Positions 1 to 4,017 of a stretch of 5,856 nucleotides of DNA are shown here, one piece after another. The notes beneath the pieces were generated by a model. That model searched no databases and was not told the origin of the DNA. It was given only the letters and a program-made list of their open reading frames with translations. Both the position numbers and the translations under genes were made by a program. Numbering within the stretch: position 1 is the stretch's first letter; each line of letters starts with the position of its first letter. Source of the DNA: an uncultured Butyricicoccus sp. (GTDB lineage Bacteria > Bacillota > Clostridia > Oscillospirales > Butyricicoccaceae); contig CAJUDU010000116.1 in NCBI GenBank assembly GCA_910584935.1, positions 1-5,856 on the forward strand. The letters are read 5' to 3'.

Positions 1-7
1 ATAAAAT

Positions 8-415
8 TTAACGCTTGCTGAACTGCGGAGCGCGACGAGCCGCTTTGAGGCCGTATTTCTTACGTTCTTTCATACGTGGGTCGCGAGTCAGGAAACCTGC
101 CGCTTTCAGCGCTGGGCGGTAAGCCTCGCTGTCTGCCTGGAGCAGTGCACGGGCAATACCATGGCGGATTGCACCTGCCTGGCCGGTGAAACCGCCGCCA
201 GATACTGTGCATTCAATATCAAACTTGCCAGTGGTGCTGGTTGCTTCCAGCGGCTGGCGAACAATCAATTTCAGAGTTTCAAGCCCGAAATAGTTATCAA
301 TAGTACGGTTATTGATTTTAATTTCACCGCTACCGCCCGGGAAAAGACGAACCCTTGCAACAGAGGATTTTCTTCTGCCGGTACCGTAGAAATAAGCTTT
401 CTTAGGCGTATACAT
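8..415 (-). CDS. rpsI: 30S ribosomal protein S9
   Basis: Complete 135-residue S9 (uS9), a protein of the small-subunit head whose basic C-terminal tail reaches the P-site tRNA. The N-terminal strand GTGRRKSSVARVRL (about 11-24), the family signature GGGFTGQAGAIRHGIARAL (73-91) and the tail ending in SKR are all visible, and the length is close to the usual 130 or so. The ATG at 413-415 is chosen because TAAGGAGG (426-433 on the minus strand) lies 10 nt upstream and the protein begins where S9 proteins normally do. The gene follows rplM by only 24 nt, the classic L13-S9 pair, so it is co-transcribed. The stop codon is 7 nt from the window edge, so the operon's terminator is not visible. Nothing is odd in the coding sequence. 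Confidence 0.98.
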   Translation of the reverse strand: MYTPKKAYFYGTGRRKSSVARVRLFPGGSGEIKINNRTIDNYFGLETLKLIVRQPLEATSTTGKFDIECTVSGGGFTGQAGAIRHGIARALLQADSEAYRPALKAAGFLTRDPRMKERKKYGLKAARRAPQFSKR

Positions 416-439
416 TTAACTTTTTCCTCCTTACAAGTC

Positions 440-868
440 TTACTTATCCCAAATTTCGGGCTTCTGGGCAGCATGGGTGTGTTCCGCGCCCTTGAAAATC
501 TTCAAACGGGTTGCGGACTGGCGCCCGATGCTGTTTTTGGGCAGCATACCCTTGACAGCGAGCTGCATTGCCATTTCGGGGCGTTCAGACATCAGGGTGC
601 GGTACTGCACTTCCTTGAGACCGCCAACCCAGCCAGTGTGATGGCGGTAATATTTTTGTTCCAGTTTTTTGCCAGTCAGCACAGCCTTATCCGCATTGAT
701 AATGATGACAAAATCACCGCCATCAACGTGTGGGGTAAATTCAGGCTTATGCTTGCCGCGCAGCAGCATAGCAGCAGTGGCGGCAGTACGGCCAAGCGGC
801 TTACCAGCAGCATCCAGCACATACCATTTGCGCTGTACAGTTTCTGCTTTTGCCATAAAAGTAGACAT
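440..868 (-). CDS. rplM: 50S ribosomal protein L13
   Basis: Complete 142-residue L13 (uL13), an early-assembling 23S rRNA-binding protein of the large subunit. Visible family features are RKWYVLDAAGKPLGR (about 13-27), the HVDGGDFVIIINA core (47-59), YYRHHTGWVGG (73-83) and the signature VKGMLPKNSIGR (105-116), followed by RLKIFKGAEHTH. The start is the ATG at 866-868 (protein MSTFMAKAE): GGAGG at 879-883 on the minus strand is 10 nt upstream and the length matches the family. An internal ATG at 854-856 (MAKAE) sits 22 nt from that site and is less likely. The frame stays open upstream to an ATG at 1006, but that would add 46 residues unlike L13 and run through the leader hairpin. First gene of the L13-S9 operon; probably controlled by the leader at 869-1046. 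Confidence 0.98.
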   Translation of the reverse strand: MSTFMAKAETVQRKWYVLDAAGKPLGRTAATAAMLLRGKHKPEFTPHVDGGDFVIIINADKAVLTGKKLEQKYYRHHTGWVGGLKEVQYRTLMSERPEMAMQLAVKGMLPKNSIGRQSATRLKIFKGAEHTHAAQKPEIWDK

Positions 869-1046
869 GGTTTGCTTTCCTCCATTTATATACGATTCAT
901 TTTTTAACTTAAAGAAAATACTGAAAATAGCCAACAAGTAGCCAAAAACTGAAAAAGAAGCCGGTAATTCTTTTTCAGCCGATTTACAATCAAAGAAAGA
1001 AGACATTATCCTTTCGTTTAGATTTTTATTTTGGCTTATTTAAGCC
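869..1046 (-). promoter_or_regulatory. 5' leader of rplM (candidate ribosomal protein leader)
   Basis: About 178 nt of untranslated leader lies between the predicted transcription start and the rplM ATG. In transcript order it holds a short 5' stem-loop (arms GGCTTA/TAAGCC, 1033-1046), an A-rich stretch, a start-like ATG at 1006, the attenuator-like hairpin (949-978), a second TTTTCAG (921-927) that could compete for the hairpin's 5' arm CTGAAAA, and the ribosome binding site. Length and structure suggest autogenous control by L13 or another ribosomal protein, as known for L13 leaders in Bacillota. The mechanism here is inferred. Confidence 0.5.
944..978 (-). terminator. attenuator-like hairpin in rplM leader
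   Basis: On the minus strand the arms CTGAAAAAGAA (968-978) and TTCTTTTTCAG (949-959) pair perfectly over 11 bp around an 8-nt loop and are followed at once by T5 (944-948). This has intrinsic-terminator form but lies about 80 nt before the rplM start and inside the transcript, so it would be an attenuator and not an operon end. The stem is A/T-rich, so termination may be weak. Bacillota are known to carry a structured L13 leader at this position; I cannot confirm a match to that family's consensus by eye. Confidence 0.5.
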
Positions 1047-1052
1047 TTACTT

Positions 1053-1081
1053 ATTAAACCACACCATTTTTAGAATGTCAA
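1053..1081 (-). promoter_or_regulatory. promoter of the rplM-rpsI operon
   Basis: On the minus strand a perfect TTGACA -35 box (1076-1081) is separated by exactly 17 nt from TTTAAT (1053-1058), a 5/6 match to the -10 consensus. The predicted start is near 1046. Immediately upstream, at about -40 to -55, are A-tracts (AAAAATATGCAAAAAA, 1086-1101 read on the minus strand) that resemble an UP element for the RNA polymerase alpha subunit, as expected for a highly expressed ribosomal protein operon. Boxes and spacing are seen directly; strength and start site are inferred. Confidence 0.85.
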
Positions 1082-1117
1082 CAGGTTTTTTGCATATTTT
1101 TATCGACCCATATGAAA

Positions 1118-1167
1118 ACTCTTTAATACTCTATTATACTCTTTTATTCTCTTGTTTTCTCACTTTC
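1118..1167. repeat. five imperfect 10-bp tandem repeats, T-rich
   Basis: Consecutive decamers read ACTCTTTAAT, ACTCTATTAT, ACTCTTTTAT, TCTCTTGTTT and TCTCACTTTC. The first three are close copies and the last two are decayed, keeping only CTC at the start. The period equals about one helical turn, so any bending tracts are in phase. The array lies between the divergent rplM and TtcA-family promoters, starting about 36 bp upstream of the rplM -35 box and ending about 18 bp before the other -35 box. Confidence 0.5.
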
Positions 1168-1184
1168 GATTTCAAAATTTGCAT

Positions 1185-1213
1185 TTGCGGTTTTGCGTAT
1201 TTTCTGATATAAA
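1185..1213 (+). promoter_or_regulatory. promoter of the TtcA-family gene
   Basis: TTGCGG (1185-1190, weak -35) is spaced 17 nt from TATAAA (1208-1213, 5/6 match). A TG at 1205-1206 makes this an extended -10, which would compensate for the poor -35. The predicted start is near 1220, giving a leader of about 30 nt that carries the ribosome binding site AAGGAGG (1233-1239). Confidence 0.6.
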
Positions 1214-1249
1214 TGCTGTATCAAGGCTTACCAAGGAGGTTTTTTTATC

Positions 1250-1978
1250 ATGCAGAAACTGCTTTCACATATCCGCCGGGCGGTTGACCATTATCATATG
1301 ATTGAAAATGGGGATAAAATCGCTGTTGGGATATCCGGCGGCAAAGATTCACTTGCATTACTGGCTGGGCTTGCGGAATTACGGCGATTTTATCCGAAAA
1401 AATTTGAATTAACAGCAATCACCCTGGAAATGGGCTATGATGAAATGGATTTTTCCGCGGTTGCGGAATTTTGCCGCCGGTTGTCGGTCGATTATATCCG
1501 CATCCCAACGCAAATCAAACAAATTGTGTTTGATATCCGCCAGGAGGAAAATCCTTGTTCTTTATGCGCAAAATTGCGTCGTGGGGCTTTGCATGAAGCC
1601 GTACTTGCCGCAGGATGCAAAACAGTTGCGCTTGGGCATCACTTTGATGATATTGTAGAAACTTATTTGTTATCCCTATTTTATGAAGGACGAATTTCCT
1701 GTTTCAAACCTGTAACCTATTTAGACCGAAAAGGCGTTACATTAATCCGTCCACTTTTATATGCGCCGGAAAATTATATCCGTTCTATTGCGCGGCGGTA
1801 TTATTTGCCAGTAGTACACAATCCCTGCCCTGCCGATGGCCTCACCAAACGGGAAGATGTAAAAAAATTGCTGAAAGATTTAGAACATCAAGTTCCTGGG
1901 CTGCGTGACCGGATATTTGGTGCGATTCAGCGTTATCCATTGGATGGCTGGAAGCCTGACCGCACACGATACCGCTGA
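1250..1978 (+). CDS. ttcA: TtcA-family tRNA thiolation PP-loop ATPase
   Basis: A 242-residue N-type PP-loop ATP pyrophosphatase of the TtcA family. TtcA activates a tRNA base with ATP and delivers sulfur through a [4Fe-4S] cluster; the characterised enzyme makes 2-thiocytidine at position 32. Visible here: the PP-loop SGGKDS (29-34), the cysteine pair PCSLC (C103 and C106) followed by AKLRRG, the GHHFDDIVET motif (129-138), IRPLLY (166-171), and the third cysteine in NPCP (C193), which together give the expected three cluster ligands. AAGGAGG (1233-1239) lies 10 nt before the ATG. At 242 residues it is shorter than the roughly 310-residue enterobacterial enzyme, lacking N- and C-terminal extensions but no motif. 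It is a single-gene transcript with its own promoter and terminator. The exact target nucleoside is not determined by sequence, and another thiolation of the same superfamily is possible. Confidence 0.88.
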   Translation: MQKLLSHIRRAVDHYHMIENGDKIAVGISGGKDSLALLAGLAELRRFYPKKFELTAITLEMGYDEMDFSAVAEFCRRLSVDYIRIPTQIKQIVFDIRQEENPCSLCAKLRRGALHEAVLAAGCKTVALGHHFDDIVETYLLSLFYEGRISCFKPVTYLDRKGVTLIRPLLYAPENYIRSIARRYYLPVVHNPCPADGLTKREDVKKLLKDLEHQVPGLRDRIFGAIQRYPLDGWKPDRTRYR

Positions 1979-1991
1979 TACAAATGTATCC

Positions 1992-2008
1992 CCGCCGCTT
2001 TGTGGCGG
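1992..2008 (+). repeat. GC-rich hairpin downstream of the TtcA-family gene
   Basis: CCGCC (1992-1996) and GGCGG (2004-2008) pair, and with a G-U and a C-G pair the stem extends to 7 bp around a TTT loop. No T run follows, so it is not a terminator alone. It sits 18 bases before the next, much longer palindrome and may be part of one composite 3' structure that also protects the mRNA end. Confidence 0.45.
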
Positions 2009-2025
2009 AAGTGAAGCTTTCTTTG

Positions 2026-2062
2026 CCGACTTTCTTTCTCGAAAGAAAGTCGGTTGATTTTT
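2026..2062 (+). terminator. intrinsic terminator of the TtcA-family gene
   Basis: Perfect 13-bp inverted repeat, CCGACTTTCTTTC (2026-2038) against GAAAGAAAGTCGG (2041-2053), with only two bases between the arms, followed by TTGATTTTT (2054-2062). The reverse strand has no T run after the hairpin, so it acts in the plus direction only. Its T tract doubles as the -35 region of the next promoter. Confidence 0.85.
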
Positions 2063-2082
2063 ACTCATGAGTATGTTATACT
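2054..2082 (+). promoter_or_regulatory. promoter of the HAAS-PadR operon
   Basis: TTGATT (2054-2059), 17 nt, then TATACT (2077-2082) with TG at 2074-2075 forming an extended -10. The predicted start is near 2089, leaving a leader of roughly 48 nt. The spacer contains the perfect 12-bp palindrome TACTCATGAGTA (2062-2073), a plausible repressor operator. The promoter overlaps the T tract of the preceding terminator. Confidence 0.75.
2062..2073. promoter_or_regulatory. 12-bp palindrome inside promoter spacer, candidate operator
   Basis: TACTCATGAGTA is a perfect palindrome placed between the -35 and -10 boxes, where a bound dimer would block RNA polymerase. The PadR-like regulator encoded at the end of the same operon is the obvious candidate to bind it, since PadR proteins are dimers and commonly autoregulate. 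Palindrome and position are seen; the pairing with this regulator is inferred. Confidence 0.4.
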
Positions 2083-2116
2083 GATTTCAGCAACTACTAT
2101 ATTTTTATCAGTAGTT
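2079..2116 (+). repeat. two overlapping inverted repeats at the operon start site
   Basis: TACTGAT (2079-2085) pairs with ATCAGTA (2107-2113), and AACTACT (2092-2098) pairs with AGTAGTT (2110-2116). The right arms overlap, so the two pairings exclude each other. The first begins inside the -10 box. In RNA only the second hairpin is fully transcribed; it ends 4 nt before the AAAGGAG ribosome binding site at 2121-2127. They could be operator half-sites or a leader hairpin. Confidence 0.4.
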
Positions 2117-2136
2117 CTGGAAAGGAGATCCATTCG

Positions 2137-2448
2137 ATGAAACGGAAAAATTATCTGGCACGGCTATGCCGTGCGGCACGCTGGCGGCTCCCGCCTGAAG
2201 AAGCTGCCGAAATGATTGGCGATTATACCGAATTAACCGCCGGACGCTCAGATGAAGAATTGATACTCGATTTTGGTAAACCAAAAGATGCTGTGGATAA
2301 AGTGCGTATCCTTTATGCACCGCGAGAATTAAATTCTTGGCGGATTGTGTTTGGTGTGTTGTGCTTTCTCTTGTTGCTTTTTTATAAACAAATGATGATA
2401 GCCATCCCACACCTTGTCATCCCCTATGCTGATATATACCTATGCTGA
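2137..2448 (+). CDS. truncated HAAS-domain protein (N-terminal fragment)
   Basis: The part of the broken gene that can still be translated as it stands: 103 residues from an ATG with AAAGGAG (2121-2127) 9 nt upstream. Residues 1-65 form a HAAS/DUF1700-like helical domain with the hallmark YLARLCRAARWRLPPEEAAE...DYTEL and DFGKPKDAV; a single hydrophobic segment follows (about 72-84), then a tail ending YADIYLC created by the duplication-induced frameshift. HAAS domains are small helical domains linked to PadR-type regulators and membrane proteins in Bacillota, proposed to act in signalling. A soluble-domain-plus-one-helix product could conceivably still act, for example as a competitor of the intact paralogue, but the plain reading is a decaying gene. 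Confidence 0.55.
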   Translation: MKRKNYLARLCRAARWRLPPEEAAEMIGDYTELTAGRSDEELILDFGKPKDAVDKVRILYAPRELNSWRIVFGVLCFLLLLFYKQMMIAIPHLVIPYADIYLC

Positions 2449-2456
2449 TATATACC
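2425..2456 (+). repeat. exact 16-bp tandem duplication that breaks the reading frame
   Basis: TATGCTGATATATACC occurs at 2425-2440 and again, with no spacer, at 2441-2456. Sixteen bases are not a multiple of three, so the second copy shifts the frame and creates the TGA at 2446-2448. Removing one copy extends the frame through IYLLLLPSAILPNVWFLWH, a hydrophobic stretch that suits a membrane protein, which supports the duplication being the lesion. Confidence 0.9.
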
Positions 2457-2810
2457 TATTGCTTTTACCATCAGCTATACTACCAAATGTGTGGTTTTTA
2501 TGGCATCGAAAGAAATGCACCCTTAAAACCCAGCCCTTGCTGTTGCCTTTTATGCTTTGATAAAAGCACGGATGTATGACCGCCGCTGGCGTGCATTATA
2601 TATTCTTTGCGTATCTGCTGTGGCATTTTTTCTGATATATTATTTTTTCTTATGTTATCACTTTATTGGTTATGCAAACTATCAAATTGACATCTCACAA
2701 GCTGGATTTTATCAATTTTTGTTCGCTGAAAGTCCTGCTGTTTTAATTGGTATCCTAAGCACTTGTATTGCATTAATATAAACCCCTATCTATAGACAAG
2801 AGGATCGCTT

Positions 2811-3578
2811 ATGAAAACTGAAACTTATTTGCACCGTCTGTCCCGTATGGCACATTGGCTGCTTTCCCCTGGCGAAGCTACAGAAGTGATTGACGATTAT
2901 ACCGAACTGCTTTCCACCAAAAACCGTTCTGACACAGACTTATACCGTGATTTTGGTACGCCATATCATGCCGTCCGGCTGGTATGCCCGCTAAAACCTT
3001 ATTTGCATTGGCTGGCTGTTTTTATCGCATTAACCTTTTTGCTGCTGTTCCCGGTGATTTGGGTTGCCGGTTCTTTTTCCCTTACCAGTGATGTGTCATT
3101 TGTGATGACCATTCAGCTTGCAGCCGCTGAAATATTACTCCTCTGGTGGTTCCGAAAATATGGCGGTAAACAAAAATTCTCCTATGCTATCCCCATTATA
3201 TTGGGCATTATCATGATAATTGGTTTCTGTGAAGCCGGTTTCTTATGGTACCTGCAAAAAATTATCCTTTCTGCCGCGCAGACACAGTCGTGTTTTTGGA
3301 TCGGTTCTACCGTACATATTTCCTTAAAGATAATCGTTATCGTTTGTGGGATTTTAGGCATTTATGGACTCATCAATGCCCGGCTTCATGACCGCCGCTG
3401 GTGCGCTGTATACATTGTATCCTTTACCTTAACTGCATTGTGTATTACCGTATTGCAAATTTTAACTTCTATGAACCTGGAACCTGAAATTATTCGTATC
3501 TGGTCAAACACATTCCTATTTTTAGAAGGGCGTATCCTTGCCATTGGGCTGATCGGAACTGTGGTGGCATTATGCTGA
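2811..3578 (+). CDS. HAAS-domain (DUF1700-like) multispanning membrane protein
   Basis: A 255-residue integral membrane protein. Residues 1-58 form a HAAS-type helical domain: TYLHRLSRMAHWLLSPGEA, then VIDDYTELL and YRDFGTPYHAV. The rest is strongly hydrophobic with about six likely membrane helices (roughly 65-88, 96-114, 124-149, 166-187, 197-216, 235-255) and a basic loop, NARLHDRRW (189-197), also conserved in the broken upstream copy. No catalytic motif is visible and the biochemical role is unknown; HAAS proteins are usually encoded beside PadR regulators. The start is the ATG preceded by AAGAGGAT (2798-2805). It lies 29 nt after the upstream remnant with no promoter evident between, so it is probably read from 2054-2082. 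Its stop overlaps the PadR start by 7 nt. The family call rests on the N-terminal pattern and gene context, not on a search. Confidence 0.75.
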   Translation: MKTETYLHRLSRMAHWLLSPGEATEVIDDYTELLSTKNRSDTDLYRDFGTPYHAVRLVCPLKPYLHWLAVFIALTFLLLFPVIWVAGSFSLTSDVSFVMTIQLAAAEILLLWWFRKYGGKQKFSYAIPIILGIIMIIGFCEAGFLWYLQKIILSAAQTQSCFWIGSTVHISLKIIVIVCGILGIYGLINARLHDRRWCAVYIVSFTLTALCITVLQILTSMNLEPEIIRIWSNTFLFLEGRILAIGLIGTVVALC

Positions 3579-3874
3579 AAAAAGATTTGCTTGAATTATG
3601 TTTGCTGCATCAGCTTCAAAAAAATGACCAGTATGGCTATGAACTTTTACATGGGCTGCATGATATTTTTCCAGATACACAGGAAAGTGCCATTTATGCA
3701 CTATTGCGCGGTTTATGTAAAGATGGCTTCACAGAAAGTTATCAGGGCAGCCATTCCGGTGGCCCAACACGGAAATATTATACCTTAACCCATGCCGGAT
3801 GTGAAAAATATCAACATCTCCTTGCACAATGGCATTCCCTGAAAAATGCGCTGGACAAACTCGGCATACCATGA
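3572..3874 (+). CDS. PadR-family transcriptional regulator
   Basis: A 100-residue PadR-type winged-helix protein, the short subfamily without a long C-terminal domain. Visible in order: LLELCLLHQLQKNDQYGYELLHGL (6-29, first helices with the hallmark YGYEL), SAIYALLRGLCKDGF (39-53, the helix-turn-helix recognition region), GGPTRKYYTLTHAG (63-76, the beta-wing and following turn) and a C-terminal helix (about 77-97) expected to form the dimer interface. Family members repress genes for envelope stress, drug or phenolic-acid responses and often their own operon. The ATG lies within the last codons of the HAAS gene (sequence ATGCTGA, 7-nt overlap) with only a weak GGTGG-type ribosome site, which argues for translational coupling. 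It is the last gene of its operon, whereas PadR commonly precedes its HAAS partner. The likely operator is the palindrome at 2062-2073; the ligand is unknown. Confidence 0.9.
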   Translation: MLKKDLLELCLLHQLQKNDQYGYELLHGLHDIFPDTQESAIYALLRGLCKDGFTESYQGSHSGGPTRKYYTLTHAGCEKYQHLLAQWHSLKNALDKLGIP

Positions 3875-3882
3875 ATCATATC

Positions 3883-3926
3883 AAAAAAGCATTTGAGAAA
3901 CTACACCTTTTCTCAAGTGCTTTTTT
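3883..3926. terminator. long, probably bidirectional intrinsic terminator
   Basis: Core arms GCATTTGAGAAA (3889-3900) and TTTCTCAAGTGC (3909-3920) pair over 12 bp with one G-U pair around an 8-nt loop, flanked by A6 (3883-3888) and T6 (3921-3926) that can extend the stem to 18 bp. The T6 serves the plus-strand operon ending at PadR; the A6 is a T run on the other strand, so it would also stop antisense transcription from the lepA side. It begins 8 nt after the PadR stop. Confidence 0.92.
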
Positions 3927-3945
3927 GACTTACCGGATAATTTAC

Positions 3946-3974
3946 TTGTGCCAAGGGTGGAAATATGATATGAT
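3946..3974 (+). promoter_or_regulatory. promoter of lepA
   Basis: TTGTGC (3946-3951, weak -35) is 17 nt from TATGAT (3969-3974, 5/6 of the -10 consensus). A second overlapping TATGAT at 3964-3969 gives only a 12-nt spacer and is less likely to be used. The predicted start is near 3981, giving a leader of under 40 nt. The position just after the preceding terminator supports lepA starting a new transcript. Confidence 0.6.
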
Positions 3975-4017
3975 AGTGTGTACTATGGAATATTTTTTCG
4001 TATAAAGGAGTAACGTC

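Larger units (their letters stand above)
2137..2781 (+). pseudogene. degenerate HAAS-domain membrane protein (paralogue of the next gene)
   Basis: This stretch encodes, in pieces, a protein like the intact gene at 2811-3578. The N-terminal piece (2137-2448) carries a HAAS-type (DUF1700-like) domain and a first membrane segment. The C-terminal piece (reading through 2557-2781) contains ALIKARMYDRRWRALYI, which matches GLINARLHDRRWCAVYI of the downstream paralogue, and ends IGILSTCIALI against IGLIGTVVALC. Two lesions separate them: an exact 16-bp tandem duplication (2425-2456) shifts the frame into a TGA at 2446-2448, and a second shift is needed near the AAAACCC at 2525-2531 to escape a TGA at 2558-2560 and rejoin the C-terminal frame. 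With both repaired the product would be about 209 residues. It keeps a strong promoter and ribosome binding site, so decay looks recent. Sequencing error could explain the single-base lesion but less easily the duplication. Confidence 0.75.

Noticed and set aside
161..907. 248-codon open frame on the plus strand opposite rplM and rpsI
   Set aside because: It lies antisense to two highly conserved ribosomal protein genes, has no good ribosome binding site, and its product shows no recognisable domain.
869..1006. N-terminal extension of L13 to the ATG at 1006 (46 extra residues)
   Set aside because: L13 proteins begin at MSTF, a strong ribosome site sits just before that ATG, and the extension would be translated through the leader hairpin.
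1118..1167. CRISPR-like array
   Set aside because: The units are 10 bp, contiguous and imperfect, with no spacers.
2557..2781. Separate 74-residue gene starting at TTG 2557
   Set aside because: No ribosome binding site at the TTG, and the sequence aligns with the C-terminal end of the intact paralogue, so it is the tail of the broken gene.
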